NCBI RefSeq assembly: GCF_965638725.1 | Contig: NC_134950.1 | Location: 144,513,636-144,577,635, forward strand | Source of the DNA: Aptenodytes patagonicus | Taxonomy: Eukaryota; Chordata; Aves; Sphenisciformes; Spheniscidae | Direction of reading: 5' to 3' | Length of the DNA stretch: 64,000 nucleotides | Shown here: in pieces, positions 27,201-35,600 of the stretch | How the letters are laid out: every line of letters starts with the position of its first letter | Position numbering within the stretch: position 1 is the first letter of the stretch | Notes under the pieces: model-generated | Database searches by the model: none | Seen by the model: the letters and a program-made list of their open reading frames with translations, nothing else | Told to the model about the DNA's origin: nothing | Program-made: the position numbers and the translations under genes

Positions 27201-29142
27201 AGTGAAATCTTCTGTTTTGTTTTTCATTAATTGCCAAAATATCCTAACATTTGCTGAATTTCAGATGTTTGAGATCACTGAAGGGTTGCAGAATGATCTC
27301 TCAAGCACCTCTGCTTTCATCTATGCTGAAAACTTTTGTATTTGCTATAAATGCTCCACCCCCCTTTTCTAAATTATTTGTGTCTTTTGAATGTTATTTG
27401 TTCAAAGGAGACCAAACTGGTAACTCTGTATTCACTCTCACTCTATGCCCTATCTTTTAAACCGTTATCGGAAAGCCTCTCTCTTACCCTATAATAGATT
27501 AAAGAAACTAAAAGCCTTAGGCGAAGGAACTTGTTGAAAGCTTTGTGAAAATCCATACAGACAATATCAACTTGCATAAAGGCCTGCAGATTCTCACCCT
27601 TTTGCAATTTGTGACTCAACCCCCTCATTAACTCTCCCATCACATATTGTATTTATGCACAGTCCAGTTTCCTTGTAATCTGCTTGATATGGCAGCCCCT
27701 ATCTCCTTAGGCCAGTCTCACAATCCCTCTTTAAAAAAGCATCACATTTGCCACCCTCCTTCCATCTAGTTTTGCGACTGATTTGGGCCTTAAGGAACAC
27801 AGTGCAACAGGCAAGTTCAATTACTTCATGCTTGAGCTCCTCTCAAATTCAGTAAATGCTTCCGTGTCTTGCAACTTAGTACTATTCAGTTTATCAGACT
27901 TACTGACATGCCAGCCGGAGGGTGAATCTAGGCTCCCTGCCCCCTTTCCCATTTCCACAATAAACTGCCTCCGCCTTGTCTTCCGCAGATGCTGGCAGCA
28001 AGCGTTAGAATACGACGACACCAGTTGTCCTACAATAAACAGAGCCGCAGTGATCTCTCTTTGGATCAACTTTTTGATTTACCCACAAAAACATACTACC
28101 TTTTCTAGCATGAATCGGAAACAAGAAACTATTTCCTTTAGCAGTTCAATTAGCATTGACAATCATGCCAAGATTCACAGCTTCGAGGCCAAAACAACCC
28201 GAAAGAAGAGGAATCAGCAAAGCTCCCAGCACCCCCATAACCGCCGTGCACCTGTGTGCAGCCCCGCCACGCTCACCAGCTGCGCCTTCCAGATCTTGGT
28301 TACTGGCTTGTCCACAGCCACTAACAACACATAAAACCAAACAACTCTTTATTTTGCTTCATCCACCAAAGAGGCTGGATTTTGTTATGTTTGAGGCAAT
28401 GGTTCAAACACTAAAAGAACATATACCAAGTCTTATACCAATTAAGATATTAATCACTAATTACCAGGTAAATGTCGTTAATCATCCTGTCTGGGAACAA
28501 GTGACAGGGAAGTCACCCTCCACCCCTGCAACTTCACCTGCAGCCGTACAGCTGCTATACACACCGCAGGCAAGGCCCTAAGAGTTGGGCTGTGCTCACA
28601 GTAAAAACACCGCATCGCCACAGACCCCGCAAGTCACACACGCCCGAGCCGCGGGACCTCGCCCGGCCGGCGGGAAGCCTGCGGCGACCCCGAGGCCGAG
28701 CCCTGCAGGGCCCTGCGGGCCGGGCCCCGCGACGGGGGCGCCACGCCGGGTCCCCGGCGCCCCTGTCCTCAGGCTCGCCTCCCGCAGCAGCCAGCGACCT
28801 GCCACGCTACGCTGCCCTCCCCGCCCCAGCCCGCCGGGGCAGGGGTACGGCTTGTCGCACCCGCCGCCCCTCGGCCCCGCCGCAGCTCCTCCGGCCGGGG
28901 GACCGTCGCTCTCCCTGCACGGCCGCGGTCCCCGGGCTCCGCCGGGGCTCCGCCTCCCGCTGCCCGCCAGCCGCGGCTCCCCGCGGAGCGCCCGCGGCCG
29001 CCCCCTCACCTCGGTAGCGGCGGGAGGCGGCGTGGCAGGCGGTGAGGAGCAGGACGGCGCCCAGCGCCAGCGCCTTGGCGCTCCTCACGCTGAAGTAGTA
29101 GTTGATCTCCCGCTTGCCCAGGGTGTAGGCCAGGGCCGCCAT
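110..29142 (-). CDS. CASD1: CASD1, sialate O-acetyltransferase, coding exons 1-12 (3' part outside window)
   Basis: Golgi multipass enzyme that uses acetyl-CoA to O-acetylate CMP-sialic acid, giving 9-O-acetylated sialoglycans. I joined twelve exons: 29010-29142, 20004-20100, 19179-19299, 17587-17631, 12322-12384, 10885-10929, 8120-8243, 6170-6384, 4863-5288, 4356-4445, 3645-3764 and 110-266. They total 1636 nt, 545 codons plus one base, with every junction in frame and GT-AG. The N-terminus [13 protein letters not shown], a membrane anchor at about residues 21-40, the nucleophile motif [10 protein letters not shown] (Ser94) and D-G-L-H at about 270-273 fit the luminal SGNH/PC-esterase-like domain. 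From about residue 311 hydrophobic segments of the Cas1p-type acyltransferase membrane domain follow. The family is usually about 800 residues, so roughly 250 residues and the 3' UTR lie beyond base 1. The assignment rests on remembered similarity to vertebrate CASD1 and is very secure. Confidence 0.96.
2262..3447 (-). mobile_element. CR1 LINE, 5'-truncated, uninterrupted RT ORF
   Basis: Non-LTR retrotransposon of the CR1 clade lying sense to CASD1 in its intron between exons 11 and 12. An ORF with no stop runs from 3438 to 2341 (365 residues). It holds the reverse transcriptase core: [36 protein letters not shown], the catalytic F-A-D-D box in [10 protein letters not shown], then CR1 signature blocks such as [34 protein letters not shown] and [16 protein letters not shown], ending ALRDMV. 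The roughly 80-nt 3' UTR ends in the CR1 hairpin sequence and two ATTCTATG-like units near 2262. Endonuclease and the start of RT are missing, so it cannot move by itself. The intact reading frame suggests a fairly recent insertion. Confidence 0.95.
3645..3764 (-). CDS. CASD1: CASD1 exon 11
   Basis: 120 nt, residues 454-493, [17 protein letters not shown], then [17 protein letters not shown] and VYRVCQ. This is one of the most conserved parts of the membrane acyltransferase domain. Acceptor TCAACAG, donor CAG|GTAAGA. Confidence 0.95.
4356..4445 (-). CDS. CASD1: CASD1 exon 10
   Basis: 90 nt, residues 424-453, [19 protein letters not shown] and [11 protein letters not shown]. The DEWKGWMQ block and following helix are typical of the Cas1p acyltransferase membrane domain. 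Acceptor TGCATTAG, donor ACA|GTAAGT. Confidence 0.94.
4863..5288 (-). CDS. CASD1: CASD1 exon 9
   Basis: 426 nt, residues 282-423, the largest exon here. It begins [13 protein letters not shown], has a Cys-Cys pair (DGSCCQPQ), then the first transmembrane helix of the C-terminal domain ([15 protein letters not shown]), an acidic/basic linker and two further hydrophobic segments, ending [14 protein letters not shown]. Confidence 0.95.
6170..6384 (-). CDS. CASD1: CASD1 exon 8 (catalytic D-x-x-H exon)
   Basis: 215 nt, residues 210-281, [20 protein letters not shown] through [14 protein letters not shown]. The D-G-L-H block at about 270-273 matches the Asp/His pair that completes the SGNH triad with Ser94. 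Acceptor AATTCAG, donor ACA|GTAAGT. Confidence 0.95.
8120..8243 (-). CDS. CASD1: CASD1 exon 7
   Basis: 124 nt, residues 169-209 plus one base. It encodes [20 protein letters not shown] and [10 protein letters not shown] to DVYWVLQ. Two N-X-S/T sequons (NGS, NIT) fit a luminal position. Acceptor TTCTCCAG, donor CAAG|GTAAAG. Confidence 0.94.
10195..10355 (+). mobile_element. Old CR1 3' end
   Basis: Decayed 3' UTR of a CR1 element, opposite in orientation to CASD1. Recognisable pieces are GGCTGCTGAATTCCTTCCCT, GGAAGTTTTAAAGAATTGGT, GATCCTGCCTTGTGGCTAA and a corrupted tail GATCTCTTCAGGTCCTTGTC before TCTGTGAT. Boundaries are approximate. Confidence 0.7.
10885..10929 (-). CDS. CASD1: CASD1 exon 6
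   Basis: 45 nt, residues 154-168 ([15 protein letters not shown]). Acceptor TGTCTTAG, donor ACG|GTAAGT. It carries the hydrophobic VAGAAT block of the luminal domain. Confidence 0.93.
11885..11930 (-). mobile_element. Short CR1 3' tail fragment
   Basis: Sequence starting ATCATAGAATATCTCAAGTT and continuing GGAAGGGATCCGTAAGGATC is the reverse complement of the terminal CR1 hairpin. Only the last 45 or so bases survive. Confidence 0.75.
12322..12384 (-). CDS. CASD1: CASD1 exon 5
   Basis: 63 nt, residues 133-153, [19 protein letters not shown] and flanks. Acceptor TTTTACAG, donor GAG|GTTTGT, a weaker donor than those of the neighbouring exons. N-G-S is a possible glycosylation sequon in the luminal domain. 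Confidence 0.93.
13575..14753 (-). pseudogene. CR1 ORF2 fragment, RT core and C-terminus
   Basis: 392-residue open frame running from the [16 protein letters not shown] block through the FADD catalytic box to the element's own stop codon. It overlaps the preceding RT fragment by four bases, the sign of a single frameshift between them. Confidence 0.9.
14750..15229 (-). pseudogene. CR1 ORF2 fragment, RT N-terminal part
   Basis: 159-residue open frame with CR1 blocks [40 protein letters not shown] and [20 protein letters not shown], continued in another frame by the fragment at 13575-14753. It corresponds to the fingers region of reverse transcriptase. Confidence 0.88.
15504..16214 (-). pseudogene. 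CR1 ORF2 fragment, AP endonuclease
   Basis: 236-residue open frame covering most of the apurinic-type endonuclease that nicks target DNA in CR1 retrotransposition. MGDFNHPN and the C-terminal S-N-H-E motif of the catalytic fold are visible. The N-terminal strand with the G-I-T-Q-T-W-W-D block lies upstream in a different frame, so the domain is broken. Confidence 0.88.
17587..17631 (-). CDS. CASD1: CASD1 exon 4
   Basis: 45 nt, residues 118-132 ([15 protein letters not shown]). Flanked by GACAG acceptor and GTG|GTAAGT donor. A short in-frame exon, too small for ORF scans. Confidence 0.93.
19179..19299 (-). CDS. CASD1: CASD1 exon 3 (catalytic GDS exon)
   Basis: 121 nt, residues 77-117. It contains [16 protein letters not shown], the G-D-S block whose serine is residue 94 in this reconstruction, the catalytic nucleophile of the esterase-like luminal domain. 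Acceptor TTTTACAG, donor AAG|GTGAGC. Confidence 0.96.
20004..20100 (-). CDS. CASD1: CASD1 exon 2
   Basis: 97 nt, residues 45-77. It follows a TTTTAAAG acceptor and ends AATAG|GTAAGG. It encodes [19 protein letters not shown] and HSCMMHKYK, the luminal region before the nucleophile motif. Both ends split codons compatibly with exons 1 and 3. Confidence 0.94.
23650..24260 (-). mobile_element. Ancient CR1/L3-like element remnant
   Basis: Decayed element in CASD1 intron 1. The plus strand shows GACCAATGGTCAGTCTCGCC, TTCTGCCTTCCACAGGGGCC, then ACTCCCTAGTTCTTCCATAG and a stretch about 24100-24200 aligning by eye to the reverse complement of the RT C-terminal block ([16 protein letters not shown] region) of reptile and bird CR1. 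It has many stops and indels. Limits are approximate. Confidence 0.65.
26411..26422. repeat. G12 homopolymer
   Basis: Twelve consecutive G in CASD1 intron 1; an assembly-prone run. Confidence 0.95.
27000..27905 (-). mobile_element. Ancient CR1/L3-like RT remnant
   Basis: Decayed CR1-clade element in CASD1 intron 1. A minus-strand fragment reads [14 protein letters not shown], a degraded form of the [15 protein letters not shown] box, and about 27720-27900 matches the block preceding it in reptilian CR1 (CACATTTGCCACCCTCCTTC, GACTGATTTGGGCCTTAAGG). No intact frame remains. The 3' boundary is uncertain. Confidence 0.65.
29010..29142 (-). CDS. CASD1: CASD1 exon 1
   Basis: First coding exon, residues 1-44 plus the first base of codon 45. 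It starts at the ATG of [13 protein letters not shown] and ends CGAG|GTGAGG. It encodes a short cytosolic N-terminus and a hydrophobic stretch ([16 protein letters not shown]) that should be the signal anchor. This ATG is chosen because it matches the vertebrate protein start; another ATG 14 nt upstream is out of frame. Confidence 0.95.
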
Positions 29143-29156
29143 CTTGGCTCCTCCAT
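29085..29156 (-). other. Overlapping upstream ORF at the CASD1 start
   Basis: An ATG 14 nt upstream of the CASD1 start, in another frame, opens a 23-codon ORF ([16 protein letters not shown]...) that ends inside exon 1 at 29085. If the transcript includes it, it would compete with the main start by leaky scanning. Confidence 0.55.
29135..29145 (-). promoter_or_regulatory. YY1-type motif over the CASD1 start codon
   Basis: The minus strand reads AAGATGGCGGC, the canonical YY1 element, whose ATG is the CASD1 start codon. This arrangement is common in TATA-less CpG promoters where YY1 sets start-site position. Binding is inferred from sequence only. Confidence 0.6.
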
Positions 29157-29640
29157 GACAACAGTGTGCGATGGAGCGGGCGGGCGCAGCGGGGCAGCAC
29201 TGGGTCCCCGCTGGCGGCGAAGGCAGATCCCGTCGCCGCCGCTGCCGGCTGCCACCGTCCCCACCGCCGCGGCGGAGAGAAGCCCGACACGCCGCTGCCG
29301 GGGCGGGGCCGCCGCCCTCCTCCTAGCGTCGCCGCTTCCCCTCGGCCGCCAGCGGGCGGCCCTAGCGCTCGCTTCCTCCCGCCCCGCGGCGGCCGGCTCG
29401 GCGCAGCGGGCCCCCGCGGCGGGCGTGGGGGTGCGGTGGATCCCCCGGGCTTGGTCCGAGGCCAGCGTCTGAGGGGGCGGCGGCGAGGCGGGGACACTGC
29501 CGGGCCCCGGCGCCTTGCTCCTCGCCGGGCGGTCGTTGGGACGGTGCTCGGTGAAGGAGTACCTGGGTGAGGTGCTGTACCTGGCCCGGTACGTGACAGC
29601 TGGCACTGGGCGCTACTGGATTTTTTCCAAGTAATGCGGT

Positions 29641-32600
29641 TTTTAAACACTTGTCACTCTCCGGGTGACATGGAAGTGCTCAGCCCGGGCTGGGAGCCCT
29701 CTGAACGTGGATAACACCGTACAGGGAAGCTGAAATACAGTCACAGATTACCTGGGTTTACAGGAAGAGAGAAAAAAAAAAGGTGCGTGTTGCGGGTGAA
29801 ATGCTGACATCTTCCCAAAGGGAAATCCTGTTCCTCCACAGGCAGTCACTTGAGTCGTGCCTGGGGAAAGGTGCTGGGCAGCGAGTCTGCTAGCCGAGAC
29901 CTGGCCCTCGCCAGAAGCGGTGGTGGGCAGCTGCCTGCCCAACCCGCCAGGCCCGGAGCAGCGCAGGCAGTCACAGGAAACACATTTCCACAAAATAAAG
30001 TGACCGTGTATAAACCAAACCATATATAAACAAACATAAAACTCAGGAAAAGTGTTAAGTATGTATTCGTGTAAATACGGGAAATAAACAGCAGTCAAGC
30101 CTCGGGTTCATGATGAAGTACTTACTGTGCTTGGTGGATTTTGAAATACTTGCTCTCCCTCAGATCCAGCAGAACTCTTTTCATTAGGACTGGCCAAAAA
30201 AAAAGAATGGAAAAAGGTTTTTTTAACTGAGCGGGTAAATAATAATCATGAATTATCTGCATTTTGAACGCAAAAAAAAGTCTGGTTTTCATTTCACCAT
30301 CCTTCTCTTTCCCTGTCATCCAAACACCACTATTCTGGAAGTTCTGCAGATCGTTGAATTTGATTATTCATTTAATAATATGTGAAAAAATAATTGGGGG
30401 GAGGGGGGAACCAAACCCAGGAAGTCTACACACTGCAAGCAAAGTTTTATTTTCAAATCTTACCTGAAAAACAGAAGAACTTAAAGCATTATGCAAACGT
30501 AATGTACATACAAGATCTGAGTTCTAAGTATTCTTCTATCGTGCACTGTTACTATATATTCAATGTATATGCCATTTCCACCCAACCAATGTCTTTACTA
30601 TCTGCCAACTTGTAATCTGTATTTTTTCTATTCAATTCAGTCTGTTAATTCATTCCGTTTCTGAGCAATTTTTTTAAATAATAAAAACACTTCACTATTT
30701 TAAAGTCGTCAGTTTTTTTCTCTCAGGGAGAGAGGGGAAAAAAGGTATCAGGTAAACTCCCAAGTGTACAGATTTGCAGTTACTGGGTAATTCTTTTATT
30801 TTTTTAAAAAACCTAACAAAAACCCCCAAACAAACAACACCCCCCCAAACCTGGTCATAGTATGGATTCCTTTACTCCATAAATGAAAAATTCCCATTCA
30901 TGTATTATTTTTTGGTCATGCAGCATTCAAAAAGCCAAGAATTTTCAAAGCCTTCTTACTGTGAACAAACCTTACTATGTGTTAAAATATTCCTGTTCGT
31001 GTTTAGCTTTCTTTGTCCTCATTTCACATATGTTCAAATAACAGCTGCAAGCATTTTACACTTTAGGAAGCAACTTAAACATTTTTTAACAGCTTCTATA
31101 ACTGAAAGTACTCACTAGAATATGTTTTGTAGCTTTTTGCATTGTTGCTCATTAATGATTCTTAACAGTCTTATGAAATGTGTCTTTCCTGCAGTCATTG
31201 AGGACCACAGATACTCTTCTTCATTTGTTTTTATAACATTTATTCATGATTAAGTAAGACTTTTCATCCAACCAAAGCATATTTAATTCAGCCTGTCTCA
31301 TTCTGCAATATAACTGTGTTAAGCTTGCTGGCTATGCTGCAAGTCTGCAAGGTGCATTTATGACTGTGAGCGTAGCTCCTCAAAACAGCCTAGTTGACGC
31401 TGCTGCTCGAAGTGGTGTAGATGCAGAAAGCACGGAGTTTAACTGGAGCTCCCGGAGTGTTGACTCAGCTTCTCAGTTAGGATGGCTGCAATGCCTGAGC
31501 AGCAAAATTTAAATTTTTCTCCCAAAATTAAAAAAGAATTCAGCTCTCTACTGCAAGATAGACTCTCTGGAGAATTTCACTGATCTTCAGTTAAATCAAC
31601 TTCTTCCTATGAAAGAACAGCAGAAATTAAAAAGGTATCAAAACAACCATACTTTTGTTTATAGATACCTCAGAAAATTACAACATCCAGAAATAGTAAC
31701 TCTGTCCCACAGCCTTTGGAGGGCTGTTTCAGATCTGCTGCCAGCTACTGGAAGTCCCTGGGCGGTCCTCATTTGCCCTGCAGCACTAACACTGGCTGTC
31801 AGCGATGCCTGAAAACTCCACGTGTGGATTACATCTCTGTTATTTTAGGACTGTACAAATGCATACTGTTGCAGGTTAAATATCTTAATTAAGACAATCC
31901 ACCCGTGTATATTAAATATGAATGTGGATGTGAGCAAGACATCTGCTTTTGCTTCATCGCTCCTTTGGAGACATTGCTTAGGTGTTCGACAAGAGAGATC
32001 TCCCTCATTTCAGTCAGAAGCTTTTGGCTGAAGTGCCATGAGTGAGGAAGTGGTGTGCGTGCGTGCGGTGTTGCTTCTTACAGGTTTTTCACAAGCTATT
32101 TGAATTTGGCATCATTACATACACCTGAGTAATTCACACCAAAACCACTATATATAAAAGACCTGATATAAAAGGCTAATTAGGGATTGCTAAAAGGCTT
32201 ATTAGGGATTGCTAAGTACACCATGAAACTGACTCCAGACATGAACTATTACTAGCTAGAAGCAGCTTTGTAATTTTCATTATATACCTACTTTATTTTC
32301 CTGATAAACTTAGTGTGCTGGAAGTAAATCAGAGGTCTGCTAGCTCTTCCGATCAGTCAAACCTCAGCTTTTGGTGTGCAAATGCTAAAGCTTCATGTTT
32401 GCTTTCTGCTTGTTCTGCTGGAAGCACCAAAGGCCATCAGTGGGAGGGGAACACCTAGAGCAACCACAGAGAGAAGACCCAGCAAACAGAGAAGCAGTTC
32501 CTTTGAGAGGCAGTGGAGATGTGACACTACTGCATGCATGGGATAATGGCTATGAATATTAAGAGTGAAAAGCCACAGGAGGGATTTCACATTTCTATTT

Positions 32601-35600
32601 TCTACAGATGTAGCCTTGGCTTAACTGAATTCATTATTTTCATAAGAGACTGCAGTGTTATGTATGGTCACTAATGACAGAAGCTAAAATATTACTGTAG
32701 TTCTCGGCTGCACTATTTCCCCTATGTGTCAATATAACAAAGCAATCAGGAAAAATGGGGTTCATCTCACCTAACTCCACCCACTTAAGTGAACCAATCT
32801 ATTTTAAATTAATCATCGACCTCCCTCTGTAGAACTGGTGGAAGTATGACACCGGTAATTTACTCATGAGTTAGAATAAGGTGGGTGACTTAACCATTAG
32901 GAACGGCAACTCTCTGTTGAATTTGGATAATAAGTTTAAACTGGGTAGATGTCATTTACACAGGTATAATTTAGGTGAGATAATTCTTCCTTTACTGCTT
33001 CCTGACTTTGCTTGGCAGGCTCAGTGTAAACGGAAGGAGAAATTTGTGCCATGGGTCAAACCTGGTATGTACATACGAATTTGCTGATAAGCTTAGTTCA
33101 CAGTAGATCTCCTTCTCTTGATTTTCCTGTTTTCAGCATTACAGCCACATGTAGCTTCTGGAGTTAGATCTGCTGTCCTCAGTCAAAGGTACAAGGCAAT
33201 CCCAAGGACTGTAAGCATGTAAGAACAGATAAGATGACTACTATAGTATAAAGTCAGCTATTGCAGAGAGCTGATACTTAAACATTCTCGGTCGGAGCAA
33301 TACTAGGGCATTCTCACATGATATTTTCCCTTTAGAGTTTTTATATACTTATAGGAGTGGAATTAATTTTTCACAAGTATATATAGTAAGGAATATAGGC
33401 ACCAGAGCTGGAAGAAAAATTATGACTTACCTCTAATCTGTAAGTTTCATAAGGAAAATGTTCATATGTTTATAAGGAACATACTGCTTGTTATATACTA
33501 ACTGGAATATTCCCTACATTACCTTACAGGTTAAGCATGGAATAATTGATCAGTAGGATCTGCCATACCCCAAAACATATCACATCTTAATTTAATTTGT
33601 GCAGCATTGTCAGATTGCTCTGGTCATATTGTAATTCCAGAAATAAAGCTGTATCTCCAACGGATTCCTGGGCAGAGTAATACTTTCAGTAGTGCAGCTT
33701 TTGCTTCAGCAGCTTTTGTGTACTTGCCAAATGACGGCATCAGACATTTTAATTGCTGAGTTTTCAGCCTCATAATGGCAATCAATCTTTCGGTAAGCAT
33801 CAAGTTTCCATGTGGCGTGTGCATGCATGCTAGCCATCTATTGCAAATATTTGATTACATTAATGAAGAGGGACTACAGAAGTTTTTTTCTCAGTGGACT
33901 TGTTCAATCAAGCAGTGTACTCTCAGTACTGTCTCAGCCAGATACTGAAACAAATATGCCACCAAACCTGTAAGACCTTGGAAATTCTATCACAAATTAC
34001 TGCTTTTACAGATTTTCAATTTAGATGAGTTTCTTGGTATGCAGGTACTATTTTTTTCTATTTCCCCCCTCCCTTTTCTTGACTCCTGGTTGAGAGAAAA
34101 TGGCAGTCACTGTTAGTTCCTTGTCAAACTGAGTTACTCTTTTTTCATCAACACTTCATTTTCACATTGTTCCTCCTCCTGGTTCCCCCTTATGCTCCCA
34201 GATGTGTCTCTTTAAGATGCAGAATTCTTTGTATTTATGGGGCAGTCTTTGGAAGCCTACACAGCCACTGTCCAAGCTGTGTCACGTTCGTGGAGCATTA
34301 GAAGCCTTCTCTTCTGGCTGCCAGCAATACAGATGCCATCCTGTAATTACCATGTTCTCTTTAAAACAGAGAGAGAGAGAACATCATTCCACTTCTATCA
34401 GTGTGATCTCTAGTAAAAATCATTAACACTAATCATCATTAATGTTCTGTGCAGTACATTAGTAGTCTGTCTGATACTGGTCCATTAAAAAATACTTAGC
34501 CTTGAGTTCAAAAAGTCCTACATCAAAGTCTCAGGCAGCTTATGCATAATGTGCAGCTATAACATACCCTACCTCAACGGTCACCTTTGTCACAGATGTT
34601 AGGTAGGTGTACTCTGATAAAAAGGCCAGGTACCTGTGTGAGTGAGAGTTGATTTTCATTTATTGATTACCCTGACATGAAGCTGAGAGGCAAGGAAGAG
34701 CTTTACAGAAGATACTAATTAGGGAATATAGCAAATGAATTAAACCAATGTAATAAAAGATTGCAGGAAAGAAATACATAGGCAGAATAGTTTTTATAAA
34801 TCTAATGGAAGGGAAAACAACTTAGTACTGATCGTTTCTACATTTTAAAATGCTAAAGAACATTAGCTAAAGAAATGTTAAAAAAATACTAGTAGGTGGT
34901 CCAGCTGTTAAGGATAAGTCTTGCCCAAGATTCAGATGATGAGCTGTAGGAGATTAAAAATTCAGTGTATCTTGAAGTGCAAACATCTGAACGAGCATGG
35001 GATTCATCCCAGAGGAGCAATGCCTGAGTGCGCATCCCTTCTAGGGGTTAATATCTAATCACTAACATAAAGCTGCATTACTACAAGTCTAACAAGAAAA
35101 TATAACTGACTTTTCATCTGGTCTCTAGGCCGACTAGATACAGTCTTCAGCCTCATTTTTATACTTTGTGCAGACTGGACCAATCTGGTCTTGTTTTGTG
35201 CTCAAATTCCCGCTTCTTTGTTTCTCTTTCCCATGATATCATCTCGAAATACTTTAGGCCTGAAGATGTAGTTTCTTAAATATAATTTAGAAGATTTTAG
35301 AATTCCTATTAAAAGCTCTTTAAAAGTCTGTTGACATGGCTACTTGTCCTCTAGCGCTCCTTGGATAGGCTTCACTCTTTCTGCTCTAGGAGGAATCTTT
35401 TTGCTCTGTGCTTGCACAGCACCTACTCTTACAGCTTTGTTCATGGCTTGTGCCTATTGATACCGCTAAAAAGGTTTGCATGTTACGGGACCTTTGGATG
35501 CGTAGATGGCATGCAACCTTCCAGGATTTGAGGAAACGGCACAGGTTGAGGAAAAAATATTTGGTAAGAGAGAGATCAGGCTGCGCTTGATATGAATGCT

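Larger units (their letters stand above)
267..29009 (-). other. CASD1 introns: content
   Basis: Introns: 267-3644, 3765-4355, 4446-4862, 5289-6169, 6385-8119, 8244-10884, 10930-12321, 12385-17586, 17632-19178, 19300-20003 and 20101-29009; bases 1-109 begin a further one. Apart from the CR1 copies listed separately, I see only AT-rich sequence with short A or T runs and no RNA gene or second coding gene. Confidence 0.7.
28600..29600. promoter_or_regulatory. CpG-island promoter of CASD1
   Basis: About 1 kb of very GC- and CpG-rich DNA around the first exon, in sharp contrast with the AT-rich surroundings. No TATA box is obvious. A consensus Sp1 box GGGGCGGGG sits at about 29300 and further GGGCGG boxes at about 29475. 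Transcription of CASD1 should start between about 29150 and 29550 on the minus strand. Such islands often fire in both directions, but no plus-strand gene is evident. Confidence 0.85.

Noticed and set aside
27783..28334. 183-codon plus-strand frame
   Set aside because: Lies partly over an old CR1 remnant; no recognisable domain and no sign of conservation.
28585..29472. 295-codon plus-strand open frame and similar frames on both strands across 28585-29650
   Set aside because: They are low-complexity Pro/Ala/Arg/Gly translations of the CpG island, where stop codons are rare; the real coding there is CASD1 exon 1.
30396..30408. G-rich run as a possible quadruplex
   Set aside because: Only two to three G tracts nearby, in unremarkable intergenic DNA; not enough for a supported call.
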